In this document: positions 45,905-57,599 of the stretch, piece by piece
Position numbering within the stretch: position 1 is the first letter of the stretch
Layout of the letters: every line of letters starts with the position of its first letter
NCBI GenBank assembly: GCA_964020975.1
Contig: OZ026629.1
Span: forward strand, 47,477,530-47,541,529
DNA length: 64,000 nt
Source: Hermodice carunculata
Taxonomy: Eukaryota > Annelida > Polychaeta > Eunicida > Amphinomidae
Reading direction: 5' to 3'
Position numbers and translations under genes: made by a program
Notes under the pieces: generated by a model
Told to the model about the DNA's origin: nothing
Databases searched by the model: none
Seen by the model: the letters and a program-made list of their open reading frames with translations, nothing else

Positions 45905-47540
45905 TCTTTTACAACAATGTAACAGCGATTAGATAAAGGTAAAGCAACTGGTCATGACAATTTGCCCGTGACATTTATAAGGGACAGTGCACATACTATT
46001 GCAAAACCATTTAAGCGCATTGCAAATTTGTATATTGAAACATCAGAGGTACCTGGCGAATTAAGAGAAGCTCGAGTAATGCCTCTGTTTAAAAAAAGGA
46101 AACCGGATTGATACTGGCAATTATCGACCTGTTTCAGTATTATGTATTTTATCAAAAGTTTTGGTGAGGGTTGTATATTAAAATCTGGAAGAATACCTGA
46201 AATCTAAGAATTTAGTTTACAAAATTCCAATTAGGTTTCAGACCCAAATTCTCTACTGACACATGTCTGATTTATTTAACGAAATATATAAGGAAGGAAT
46301 TTGAAAGTGGAAATTTGGTAGGAATGGTATTAATTGACATGCAGAAGGCTTTTATACCGTGGACCATGAAGACTCTGTCAAAAGATTTCAGCTGTAGGCC
46401 TAAAGGTAAAGGCAATAAATTAGTTCAAATCATACCTGCGCAAAGGCATCAAATTGTAAAAGTAAATGACACCACATCATATAAAAGGAAATTACAATGT
46501 GGCGTCCCTCAGGGGCCCATTTTAGGATCATTTTTTTTTTTCAATTATACATTAACGACTTGGAAACAGCAGTAAAATGTAAGCTGTCACTGCATGCAGA
46601 TGACTCTGCTCTTCTGGTATCAGGTAAAAATATAAAGGATATAGAAATAAAGCTTAGTGGTGAGTTCCAATCCGCTAACAACTGGCTTGTGGGCAATATG
46701 CTGTCCCTTCACACTGGGAAGTCCGAAGCAATCTTGTTTGGCACTAAGAACAAAGTAATAGATGTAGAATTGGCTGTGACTTGTAATGGTGACACAATAG
46801 AGTTTAAAAGTAAAGAAGTAGTTAAACATACATTGCATAAGTGTAACAAAACATTAAAATTCTTGTACAGAAACATTCAGTGCTCAAATACGAAATAATT
46901 GCTGTGTAAGGCACTTATTCAGTCCCACATAGATTATGCATTGTTTAACCCTTTCCCCTTTTAACCGGCCAAAACTGGTTTCCGATCTAAAGTCGTCTGC
47001 TTCTATGCTTTCTGCTAATTTCAACAGTAATGAAAAGCAATTTGACTGAGAATTGAAGATGAGACCTATCAACTGCTAACTCATCTTACACTGAGTGAAA
47101 CGTATACATCGTTAAAGGGAAGGCTAAAAAACATTGAAAGAAACAACAAGAAGAAACCGAGAGCAGTGAATTCGTGTATTATTAATGCACAATACAATGT
47201 TTTCATCACTCATGCAATTTTTAAAGACGATTCATATGAGTCTGACTGTATGTTAATTTACATATGGTATAATTTGTAATTTTACCTTATGTTATATTTT
47301 ATTTATATGGGTAATTTAAAGTTGTATGTATATTATTTAATTTTACAGGTGTATGTCTATGTTTTTTCCCAAATATATGATATATGTTTTTATACACAGG
47401 AGCATCGTAAAAATAGCTTGTAGCTTTCTGGTGCTATCCTAGGTTCTAAAATGGTCACTCAGTTATTTTGTACCCTAGTTATCATTTTAGTTACCTTCAA
47501 AGTATTTTTAGAATCAAATAAAATCAATCAATCAGTCAAC
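45905..47540 (+). mobile_element. Decayed LINE reverse transcriptase
   Basis: Plus-strand RT fragments in order: PVTFIRDSAHTIAKPFKRI … VPGELREARVMPLFKK (finger region), NLVGMVLIDMQKAF (the F/Y-D box, where a tryptic DMQKAFD is expected), QCGVPQGPILGS (QGSxLGP-type loop) and CKLSLHADDSALLVSGKN (catalytic ADD intact). NWLVGNMLSLHTGKSEAIL follows. These lie in three frames, with a T-run length change near 46530 accounting for one shift. The 3' end at 47515-47540 is an AATCA-type tail (TAAAATCAATCAATCAGTCA). CR1/L2-like superclade; exact clade uncertain. No endonuclease is seen, so it is 5'-truncated. Confidence 0.8.
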
Positions 47541-48005
47541 AGCTTCTATGGCTATCTTTTAAGTAATGGGGCACTGAATATTTAGGTACTGAAGCAAATC
47601 TCATGAAAGACTTTATTAACGTCAAAATGGAATGAGGACATGCATGGCAATGTTGATATCAATGAAGAGGCAGCGTGTCAATGAGGAGGCAGGCTGTTAC
47701 TTGTGTCCTCGTGTACGATTACGTCACACTGGACCTCCATCGATGAAAGTAAGCACATACCCTCCTATCACACGTGGTTTGGCTTCATGCCCTTATGTAA
47801 AACACCAAGACTCTGCCTGAAGTGATTTTTTTTTGGGGGGGGGGGGCTAATTATGACGATTTAACGTAAGAGCTATGATTTCAAACGATCACTGAGATGC
47901 CTCCCCCTGCCCAGTTTTACCTATAAATTTATTGCCCACAATGCACTTCGAATATGACCAATTCATCTTTGCTGAAAAGTGACCCATGAATACAAACTTT
48001 TGATT
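47541..48005. other. Spacer between two LINE relics
   Basis: Contains a poly(T)/poly(G) stretch at 47827-47847. No gene recognised. Confidence 0.4.
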
Positions 48006-48009
48006 CTTT

Positions 48010-48975
48010 TATTGATCACTAAAATTTTCCCTCTCGGTGGAAATGACTTATGCTAAACCCATTTATAAAAAGGGGATTTAAATTTATGCAATAACTACCG
48101 CCCGGTATACATTGCGTGGGGAAAAATATTAAAAGGATGGTTTTTAAATACGCTTTAACTATTTTTCGAGAAAAATTTTATTTCTTCGCACCAATCACGT
48201 TTTACACCTGTCGACTCGACTGAAAATCAATTTTCACTTTTACATCGAGAACCAACAAAGCTGTTGACCAACAAAAAGACGTCACATAAGTAAGGCCTGC
48301 TGTAAGGTTTGGCATCAAGACTTACTATTTCAATTAGAGAAAACCGGTATATGTGGTGATCTACTCACGTGGTTAACTAATGACCTTAAGCGGTCGCCAA
48401 CAGTGTGTCGTTATTCAAGGGCATTCTTGTTAATAGGTAACAGTGCGGGCTTTGGTCCGCCAAGCTGTGCCTTCAGGTCCCTCATATGTATAGACGACAT
48501 TGTTAATTCAAAAACTCAATCATTTGCACATAATACATGTCTTTATCTAGGAGTAGACTCGCTTTCTACTAAGGAAGCTGCAAAGATCTTCAACTCTGGC
48601 CTCGCTGCCATTGCTGATGGATAGTCTCGTGACTTTAAAAACAGACAGCACGCACACTAATCTCACGCAAGCTAGTCTCCCGACCATCCTCCACTGTTAT
48701 TTCAGGGACACACATTGTAAGATGTTGGTAATCATAAACATGTTGGTATTACACTCCAATCTGATTTGAAATGGATGGGCCATGTTTAAGATATTCTAAC
48801 GAAAACAGAAAAAGTTACTAAACATAACGGAAAGTCGGACTTATCGTTTGGACCGATCTACAGTTAAAAATATGTATGTCTCTTTCATTAGGACAATTGT
48901 AGAATATGGCAGTAACGTCTGGGATGGTTGCACTGCAGCCGATGCTGCAACAATTGAAACAACGGGACTGTGATA
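48010..48975 (+). mobile_element. Heavily decayed LINE reverse transcriptase
   Basis: A second, older LINE. Recognisable blocks are NNYRPVYIAWGKILKG, NQFSLLHREPTKLLTNK, IDDIVNSKTQSFAHNTCLY then LGVDSLSTKEAAKIFNSGL, KHVGITLQSDLKWMGHV and NMYVSFIRTIVEYGSNVWD then GCTAADAATIE. The catalytic FADD box reads FAHN, so both aspartates are lost. Many stops and shifts separate the blocks. It resembles the 35.7-kb LINE in the thumb region (VEYGSNVWDGCT against LEYAIVFWDGCT), so both belong to the same superclade. Confidence 0.75.
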
Positions 48976-49039
48976 GGCGCTTGCCTATATTTAACGTGCA
49001 CAAACTGTGAATTTCCATTGTAATCCGCCAGAGAGTAAT

Positions 49040-50620
49040 CAAATAGGAATGCATACATTAATCAATAGGAATGCATACATTAATCAATAGGTATGCGAAT
49101 TAAAAAAAAAATTGTTTAAAATCGGGGAACCAGGGTATTACCACCTATGGTGAACAAATTGGTTTGACTCCCCCACAAGCTATTCTAGGAGTCTTATTTA
49201 TTTATTTCGGAAAAAAATACCCCTTTGACACGGGGGCACCGTAGATCGGGGTATGTCCACGATGCGTCCATGATAGCATAAAGTGATAACTATCTACAAA
49301 CCAACATACAGCTGGACAGTTGTACGTCTGAACTAGCCATTAACACAATATCATCGACGTACAGTGAAGCTGGTCTTAATAAGCTATATTTTGTAGAGTT
49401 TCAGAACAATCTGAGTAATGTTTTTTTGGAGAAAAAGTCAAAAATAGCAAAAACCCACAAAATTCGTAAAAAAAAAATAGACAAAGCACCCCCTGATGGA
49501 TAATTAAAGTTTAGAAGTCCCCAGAAGTGACCCAATATAATTTCGCAACAATTGCCTCGACAGAATTGGAGCAGAAATTTTTTTTAAGGTTTTGCCAACA
49601 AATGAACAAATTAATTCATAACGTCCCCAAATCACTGCAGCCTGACCATTTGAACATACACCCCCATTAAGTTGGACATGAATCTGTTTGACGGTTTTGG
49701 AAAAGACGAAAATGTGACTTTCCATTCAGTTTCCATTGACTTACATAGTGATCAACAGGAATGCATACATTCACTGACAGGTACCCAAACTTAAAAAAAA
49801 AAAAAAAAAAAAAAATAAAAATCAGGAATCCAGAGTGTCACCACCGTGTGAATAAATTTGTTGACCCCTCCCACAAGGTACTTTTCCACCATGTTTCAGA
49901 ACAACCTGAGCGGTGTTTTTCGAGAAGTCAAAAATCGCAAAAACACAGACAAAATTATAAAAATTAGAAAAATCGCAGCAGCACCTGTTGAACAAATTAG
50001 GGTTCTGGTGGTCTCCAGAAGTGCTCCTATTCAATTTTGAAGCAATTGGCTGAGCGGTTTTGGAGATCTTGTAAGGTTATACCAAAACATTTAGCCCCCC
50101 CCCCCCCACACACACACACACACAAAAATTAAAAATGTAAAATCACTGGAGCGTGATCACTGGGGCAAACATGTTAGAAACTCACGCAAGGTACAACCCC
50201 ACCAGGTTTGAATTGAATCTGCTTAACAGCTTTGGAGAAGTCGAAAATGTGAATTACCATTGCAATCCCCACTGACTTACAGATTCATCAACGAAAAAGT
50301 ATACATTAACCGAAATGTATATGGATTGAAAAAATTAACAATCAAGGAGCCACAGTACCTAGCAAACAACTTTGTTTACTCCTCCCACAAGCTACATTCC
50401 CACCATGTTTCAGAACAATCTGGGAGATGTTTTTGGAGAAGAAGTCGAAAATAGAGAAAACACACAAAAATTCGTAAAAAATAGGAAAGAACCCACAGCA
50501 TGACTGGTTGGCTAAATCAAGGTCTAGGGCTGTGTCCAGAAGTGCCTCAATGCAATTTCGAAGCAGATGGCTCAGTGGTTTTGGAGATGTTTCAGGGCTT
50601 TGTTTTTCTGTGTAAAAACC
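49040..50620 (+). repeat. ~500-bp repeat unit, three diverged copies
   Basis: Each unit has GGAATGCATACATT, a poly(A) tract, CCTCCCACAAGCTA, CACCATGTTTCAGAACAATC … GTTTTTGGAGAAG … GCAAAAACACA … TCCAGAAGTG … CAATTTCG … GGCTGAGCGGTTTTGGAGA. Units start near 49060, 49755 and 50275, and a lone copy lies at 2105. No coding frame. Poly(A) tracts at 49100 and 49794-49815 give spurious lysine-rich frames. Confidence 0.75.
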
Positions 50621-50669
50621 TAAGTTCTCAACAAACTATAGATAATCTCTTATTTTTTATGTTGAACAG

Positions 50670-50925
50670 ATGGTTGTTCAGGCCCCAAAAAGCCAGGTGG
50701 CCGCACCATAATGCTACAAACATCATCAGAAGCATTGTGCCTGGGTTATCTCAGCCAGCCCTTGAGCCCAAGAGACCACTGTATTTCTTGGCAGAGACCT
50801 GTTTTGTGATACCCCCATCACAAATAGCCAGTCTTCCAGTCCACAATGACTGTTTGGACAACTTAATGGATTTCATAGCCACAGAACTGGAGTGTGGAAC
50901 AATTAAGATCATCTACATTCAATGA
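50670..50925 (+). CDS. Candidate terminal exon, function not recognised
   Basis: A strong acceptor (polypyrimidine TATTTTTTATGTTGAACAG, ending at 50669) is followed by 84 open codons to a TGA at 50923-50925: WLFRPQKARWPHHNATN, IIRSIVPGLSQPALEPKR, PLYFLAETCFVIPPSQIAS, LPVHNDCLDNLMDFIATELE, CGTIKIIYIQ. Composition is more protein-like than in neighbouring DNA, but I recognise no domain. No upstream exon is paired with it, and the open frame also extends leftwards through the acceptor. It could be a fossil transposon frame. Confidence 0.3.
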
Positions 50926-50929
50926 ACAA

Positions 50930-51649
50930 CTGACAATTGGTGGGAGGGGGTGACGTTGCTTGAATGATGCCAATCTTGACGGCTTAAAATGTCGTTACCG
51001 CAATTGTTGCATGGGAGCAGCGAGAGAATAGCCCTCATTCCGACTTTTGATGCTGAACATCACTCAGTGCCTTCTCCCCCTCATGCAAGAGAAGAGTGAC
51101 CACATTCAACACGTGGTGGGGGGGGGGGGCACAATAGAAATTAACACTTTCTGCACGACCAAGTAAGAGCGGTTGCTTTTAGCGAGAGGAACCTTATTGA
51201 GCAGGGAACACATATTTCAGGCCTGGACCAATAAGCAGATATAATGCCTGTATGTTTCAACTTGAGCCCAGATATTTTAAAATGAAAAGGTGAAATGGTC
51301 ATTTAAACTATGTAAAACAACCAACCAACCACTGGTAATAAACAAGTTAAGCAAGGGCAGACTGGTTTCTGTCTTACAGTGGCTCGATCAGGTCAAGAAT
51401 CCACTTGCCAACTATGCTTTCCAAACGTTTTGAAAGCACAGATGTTAACGAGATTCGGCGCAAGATCGTTTGAATTGACTGTGGTGGTGTAACCTTGGAG
51501 ACGGCGATGACGCTATGCTGGTTTGCTTGAGATGTAGATAATAAAGTAGTTAGGTTTATTCAAGAAAACATGTTGCTGACAAAATTTTACATGAACAGTG
51601 AGAGCATCATCTTCTTTGATTCAAATTGAATTTTAAAGGACTTTTTCTA
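50930..51649. other. No gene recognised
   Basis: A G-run at 51117-51129. No exon or element recognised. Confidence 0.4.
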
Positions 51650-52058
51650 CGTATGTATGTATGTATGTATGTATGTATGTATGTATGTATGTATGCATGT
51701 ATGTATCCGTGTGTATGTATGTATGTAGCATGTATGTATGTGTGTGTAGCATGTATGTATGTATGTATGTATGTGTATGTATGTAAGTATGTATGTATGT
51801 ATGTATGTATGCTTGTATGTATCCGTGTGTATGTATGTATGTAGCATGTATGTATGTGTGTGTAGCATGTATGTATGTGTATGTATTTATGTATGTATGT
51901 ATGCTTGTATGTATGTATGTATGTATGTATGTATGTATGTGTGTGTAGCATGTATGTATGTATGTGTGTAGTATGTATGTATGTATGCATGTATGTATGT
52001 ATGTGTGTATGTATGTATGTATGTATGTATGTATGTATGTATGTATGTATGTATGTAT
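51650..52058 (+). repeat. Long (TATG)n array with internal higher-order units
   Basis: About 100 TATG-type units, interrupted by GTAGCATG, TATCCGTG and GTGTGTGTAG variants that themselves repeat. TGTATCCGTGTGTATGTATG occurs at about 51702 and 51818, giving a higher-order period near 116 bp. Confidence 0.95.
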
Positions 52059-52739
52059 CCACACACACACAAAAACAAGATTATCATCATACACAACGAG
52101 GAAAGAGTCGAGGCGGAATAGAGATCCCTACTTTACACCGGTTGGTATTTTAAATCAATAACATTATTAAAAGAAAACTAAGTAAACGTGCAGTCAACCT
52201 GTACCATGCCCTCTGTTGATACCGCCAACCGCTGTGCATCATGGGATGCATACTTATAGTGAAACTGAACGATTTAGATAGGCCTGTAGGAGACACGAGC
52301 TCTGAAAGGTTTCGGTTCTGGTTTCATGTCATTGTAATTTTTTCTCACTTTCGGGGTAAGAAAAATTTCACATTTTGGTATCACTATCGCCATTAAACAT
52401 CAATGGCCAAGATACTATTTATGTACTTCCGCTGCAAATTCCATCACATATGATCCGTAACGCCAACTGAATTAGTAAAACAAGAGGAACATGATGGTCC
52501 TGTGCTCTGTTGAATGCCTTTTGGAAGTGAAAATTGTATACCCCTGTAACATTATATTGCCCCTGCCGTTCAGAAAAGATTTTAAAAATGTAAAGAAATA
52601 TACAGTAGGATCAATTACTACATATTTGTCTCAATACTTGACCCTTGTAGCATTGTAGTAAAAACTAAAGGTAAAGTTAAAGTAAAAGGTATGGTAAGGT
52701 AAGGTGAAAATAAAATAGAACAAAAATTAAATTTATAAA

Positions 52740-52840
52740 TAAACAAACGAATGAATGAAAGAATGAATGAATGTATAAATGAATGAATGAATATATACAT
52801 AAATGAATGAATAAACAAATAATAAATAAATAAATTTAAA
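52740..52840 (+). repeat. (GAAT)n/(AAAT)n microsatellite
   Basis: Impure GAATGAAT run passing into AAATAAAT. Confidence 0.9.
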
Positions 52841-52887
52841 TTTCATATGTACAGGTTAAACAGTTTCAAGGAGTAGCCTACATAATA

Positions 52888-53061
52888 CAGTGGTACTTGC
52901 TATACCACCACTCCTATGGCCAGACAAATGTGGTTCCACATTACAGGTGGTCTTTAATTAGTAGCAAATTACAATGAAATGGGAGTCCAGTGTTTTCAAA
53001 TGTCAGTCTTAAAAACGCATGTGGTCTATCACCACAGGTATTTTTAGAGCAGGTACCACTG
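52888..53061. mobile_element. MITE of the CAGTGGTACCTGC family
   Basis: A 174-bp element with left end CAGTGGTACTTGCTATACC and right end GAGCAGGTACCACTG, flanked by TA on both sides. Same family as 3975-4151; interior diverged; no coding capacity. Confidence 0.85.
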
Positions 53062-53069
53062 TATTGCAT

Positions 53070-54060
53070 GGTATTTGAAACAAACATTGTTAAATACCTG
53101 ATGAAGCATGATCTATTACACATATGTATCAAAAGGCTCATCTGTCACCTAAGATCCATCTACCATAAAAGTTTCCGAAGCATAGGTATATAATGTCAGA
53201 TATGTGGCCAACACCATAACCACCCAGCCCTCTATGTGGGTAAAGATCAGATGAGGCATTGACCTCTCATGCAGTGGACATTGCTTTCATACAGGATCTG
53301 AGTCACTGACACGGCAATAAAACCTGTAAAGTGGGAAAACTCACATGATACGAGTACATCATGTACGCAAGGGACACCGGACACACATGTACCCATATGC
53401 ACTCGGGATGGGCGGAGAGTATCAAGGGCCCAGCACTGCTGACAGGTTTCACTGGATGCAGTTAACTTCCTCCATCTGATGTAAGCAGTCTGGATTACAG
53501 CATGCCACATGGCAAGAGCACGACACTATCTTTCCACAGTAGACTGTAACAATGCTCCCTGACAAATTTCAAAACTTTGACATGCCACAACTGCATTAAA
53601 AGTTAATGTTTCCTGACCATTTTCTCAACAAAAAAAGAAAGAAAGAAAGAAAAATTAAAAGGAATTCTACGCATATTGTTTGGACAAGAAGTCGAACAAA
53701 TAGCATTAACACACAAAACTTCTTTAAAAAGTAGTAAAAACGAGTAGCGCCACTTCGTAACCAAAATGAGAACCGAGTGAACCCTGGAGACCCTGTATGC
53801 AATATCAGAGTTATTGGATAAGTAGTTCTTTAGAAAATGAACTTTTCATTTTTACAAAAAAGAAAAAAAAGTAAAATGATGAAAATTCATGAAAAATAGA
53901 AAAATATTGGAAACGGTACTAAAATGTCCGGAGGTGTCTGATTTGAAATGTATTAGTTGTTACCATTGTACACATTAGTTGTACTCGGTGTGTCTATGTT
54001 CACAACATGTGCCCGCCACACAGTACTATGTTTTACTGGTGCTCATCCAAAGATGTATTT
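53070..54060. other. No gene recognised
   Basis: A minus-strand frame at 53510-53247 (MWHAVIQTAYIRWRKLT…) has no familiar motif. 53635-53650 is a GAAA run. Part of 53680-53800 (GGACAAGAAGTCGAA … ATAGC … ACACA) resembles the 49-50.6 kb repeat unit. Confidence 0.35.
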
Positions 54061-54064
54061 ATTA

Positions 54065-54124
54065 TACATACATACATACATACATACATACATACATACA
54101 TACACACACACATTCATACATACA
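54065..54124 (+). repeat. (CATA)n microsatellite
   Basis: About 14 CATA units, with an ACACACAC insert. Confidence 0.95.
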
Positions 54125-54494
54125 TATTTTAGAATGACATAGGTCTGCATTGACCTTTGCTGACATCAATAAAAACACTTACTTACTGAAATTGTATCTC
54201 TACAAAACATGGATATAATGCACTTGCGCATTTAAGTCTTGCAAAGTTTGGCTTCCTACTGCAAAAAGAGGGAAATGATTTCTAATGTGATAATCTCCAA
54301 CCCCAAAGAAAAGTGACATTACATATTTCCTGCGTGGAAAGATGATAAAATCACAATATAACAATACCCTATTTAGATATTGTATTATTGTACCATAACT
54401 GAATTGTGGGTCGGAATATTTAAGCACATATGACATTTTCCAGTTTGGGATTTTGAGGATAAAACATTCCTACGTTTGAAATGAGATATTTTAA

Positions 54495-54720
54495 TTTTAG
54501 CTCAACTGACAGGTGAGTTGACAGGATGGTCAGTCATCGATTGTTCGCCGTCCGCCCAACGTCCGTTCATATTTACATTTCCACTTCTCCGAAAGCGTTG
54601 GCCGGATCCTTTTCAAACTTGGTAGGCATGTACCTTCGGTGGGCCTCTATTAAGTCTGTTTGAACTGTCATTCACAAATCTTGAAAAAACTCTGTACTGT
54701 GCACTGAGTACTGTGATTTT
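54495..54720 (+). repeat. Start of an AGCTCA…GAGTT interspersed repeat
   Basis: TTTTAGCTCAACTGACAGGT then GAGTTGACAGGATGG forms a short inverted head. It is followed by GTCCGCCCAACGTCCG and TTTTCAAACTTGGTAGGCAT. This head is very familiar from non-autonomous repeats of marine invertebrates. A related stretch (AAACTTGCTAGAGACGTACT) is at 55205. No coding frame. Confidence 0.5.
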
Positions 54721-54955
54721 TTTTTTATATATAATTTTGTACATTTTTTAACAGTGAAGCTTTTTACGTCTACTGCAGCAGGATCAGCATGAAAGCACAG
54801 ATTTTTTAAAGGTGTCTCAGTTCAGTCTTTCTGGTTAGCTTAAGCAAATTTGTTCATTTTTTTCTCAAATGTTCGTGGAGCTTCATGAATTGGAACCTTG
54901 ATGGCGGCTGTAGCATCAATATACAGAAGCAACACTACTTTTATGCTCATTACGT

Positions 54956-55070
54956 GCACACACACACATATATGTATGTATGTATGTGTGTATGTATGTA
55001 TGTATGTATGTATGTGTATGTATGTATGTATGTATGTACGAATGTATGTATGTATATATATATATATGAT
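54956..55070 (+). repeat. (CA)/(TATG)/(TA)n compound microsatellite
   Basis: ACACACAC, then about 22 TATG units, then TATATATA. Confidence 0.95.
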
Positions 55071-55439
55071 AATTTAAAACAACGTTTTAAGGCCATAACT
55101 TATATTGTTACTTAATTGTGACCTTGAGTGACCTTAAAAGATCAGAATGAGGTCGATGACTGCAAAATCTTTTACTTAAACCCTGTCATGTGGATTTGAT
55201 TTAAACTTGCTAGAGACGTACTTCGGATGGAGTTGTGCAAAATGTGTTTGAGATCACCGACCTGGTCATTTTGTATTTCGTGTCTGCAAAAACCGTTCCT
55301 CAGGCTGTGTTTTAATGTGTAAGCAGATTTCCTAGCCGGAAGGCCAAGTACGTTGTTAATGAGATGAGATTGCTGTTTATTTTATTAGGATATGTATCAT
55401 TAAAAAATACGAACATATATAAGTCTGCTTCTGATGGTT

Positions 55440-57560
55440 ATTATGTCTGGGTGCCACATTTATTTTACACTAGTTACGTGAATACACGAAATTAAAATCT
55501 TGAATAGCGTCAAGACTATTATGGATAGGGGTGCTATTCAAACTTCCATTTTATAGGTTTGTGGCAAAACGGAATCCAATGAACCAAAGTTTTAGAATCA
55601 TTATTAAGCAAATTAGGTGAATACACAAAATGTAAATGTTGAATAGCTTCGAAACTATTATAGATGCAAGTGCCATTCCAACTTCAGTTTAAAGGTTTCT
55701 GATATAGCCGCAACTTATTAACCAAAATTGTAAAATTATAAATTATGCAATTATAATTTATGCAAATAAGGCGATAACACAAAATTTAAATCTTGAATAA
55801 TTTCAAAACTATTATACATAAAAGAGCCATTCCAACTTCAATTTGTAGATTTGTGACATATCCGCATCTAATGAACCATGAACCAAAGTTGCAAAAAACA
55901 AATTTATGCAAATTAGGTGAATATACGAACTTTAAATCTTTATTAGCTTCCAAACCATTACAGATAAAGGTGCCTTTTTACCTTCACTTTGTACGTTTCT
56001 GACATCGGTGCATCCAATGAACCATGAACCAAACTTGTGAGATTTTAATTTATGCAAATAAGGCGAATAACAACATCTAAATCTTGAATAACTTCAAAAC
56101 TATTATACATAGCAGGTACCATTCTAACTTCATTTTGTAAGTATGTGGTGACATAACCGTATCCAACGGACCATGAACCAAAGTAGGCTTTTAACTAGTG
56201 CAAATGAGGCAAATACACAAAATTAAAATCTTGAATGGCTTCAAAACTATTGTAGAAAATGGTGCTCTCATCTTAAAGTCACCCAGCCAGATTTGTTGTG
56301 AAGCAAATTTCCCTTCCCTTCCTTTTTTTTACGACCAAACTTATTCCAAAAATCACCAAACTTGCTTTGGTGACTGAGCTACCAGTGAAATTGTGCATAT
56401 CATTTGGAATATTCATTATGTTTAAAATTACAAATTAGGGGCAAATAAAAATTTAAAGCTCCATATCTTCTGAACTATTATAGCTAGACACAAATTTTCG
56501 ATGTTCATGTATAGGTTTGCGACACCTGCCAATATAATGGAAAGTAAAAGAAAATTTTAGAATTTAAATTTAGCTAATCAGGAGCATCGAAAGATTTCAA
56601 AGTTGACTATCTCCAAAACTATTATAGATACAGATGCCATTCCAACTTCAATCTATAGGTTTGTAGCAAAGCCGCATCCAATGAACCATGAACCAAAGTT
56701 GTAGGATTTTAATTTATGCAAATTAGGTAAATATGCTAAATTTAAATCTTGAATACCTTCTACAGTATTATAGATAGGGGCGCAATTCCAACTTCAATTT
56801 CTACGTTTGTTACATAGTCGCTTCCAATGAACAAGAACCAAAGTTGTAGGATCTTAATTTATGCAAATTAGGTGAACATGCAAATTCAAATTTTGAAAAG
56901 CACCTTCAAAACTTTTATAGATAGAGGTGCCATTCCAACTTCAATTTAAAGGTTTGTGACAAAGCCGCATCCAGTGAACCAAAATTGTAAAGTTTTCGAT
57001 TTATTCAAATTAGGTGAATACGCAAATTTAAATCTTGAATGACTTCAAAATTATTATTCATAGAGGTGCCATTCCAACTTCACTTTGCAAGTTTCTGACA
57101 AAGCTGCATCTAATTAGCCCATGAACCAAAGTTGTAGAATTTTAATTTATGCATTTAGGGAGAACACAAAATTTAAATCTTAAATAAATTCAAAACTATT
57201 ATACATAGAGGTGCCATATCAACATCACTTTGTAGGTTTGTGACATTTGTGAATCCAATGAACCATGAACCAACGTTGTAGGATTTCAATTTATGCAAAT
57301 TAGGCAAATACACAAAATGAAAATCTTGAATAGTTCAAAACTATCATAGATAGTGGTGCCATTCAAACTTCAGTTTATACGTTTGTGACAATGCCACATC
57401 CAATGAATCAAGAACTGAAGCTGTAGCATTTTAATTTATGCAAATTAGGCTAAGTCACAAACTTTAGATTATATTGAACGATGGCAAAGTGTTGCATTTA
57501 AAACTGTTCTCATTTTGAAGGCACCCAAGCAAATCTTTTCTATTTTACAATTCTTTTCTT
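55440..57560 (+). mobile_element. Helitron-like element: two head-to-tail units of ~148-bp monomers
   Basis: A left edge with TTATGTCTGGGTGCC is followed by monomers containing AATCTTGAATARCTTCAAAA, CTATTATAGATA, GGTGCCATTCCAACTTCA, CATCCAATGAACCATGAACC and AAAGTTGTAGGATTTTAATT then TATGCAAATTAGGTGAATAC. The CCAACTTC word recurs at intervals of about 131-154 bp. The first unit ends at a hairpin (AGATTTGTT 56289-56297, AGCAAATTT 56302-56310). A pyrimidine tract and ACCAAACTTG open the second unit, which ends with TTTTGAAGGCACCCAAGC and a degraded hairpin near 57525-57545. No rolling-circle transposase (Rep/helicase) is present, so it is non-autonomous. Confidence 0.75.
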
Positions 57561-57599
57561 CTGAAAACCATTGGCTAGAAAGGGTATCACTGCTTAGCC

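Noticed and set aside
46530-46545. Programmed frameshift at the T-run in the 45.9-kb LINE
   Set aside because: The element has many other stops and shifts, so a slipped T-run in a dead copy is the simpler reading.
51607-52161. Frames of 150 codons made of YIHT or MYVC repeats
   Set aside because: They are the TATG/CATA microsatellite read in different frames.
53247-53510. Minus-strand frame of 87 codons
   Set aside because: No recognisable motif, no splice context and part of a repeat-rich interval.
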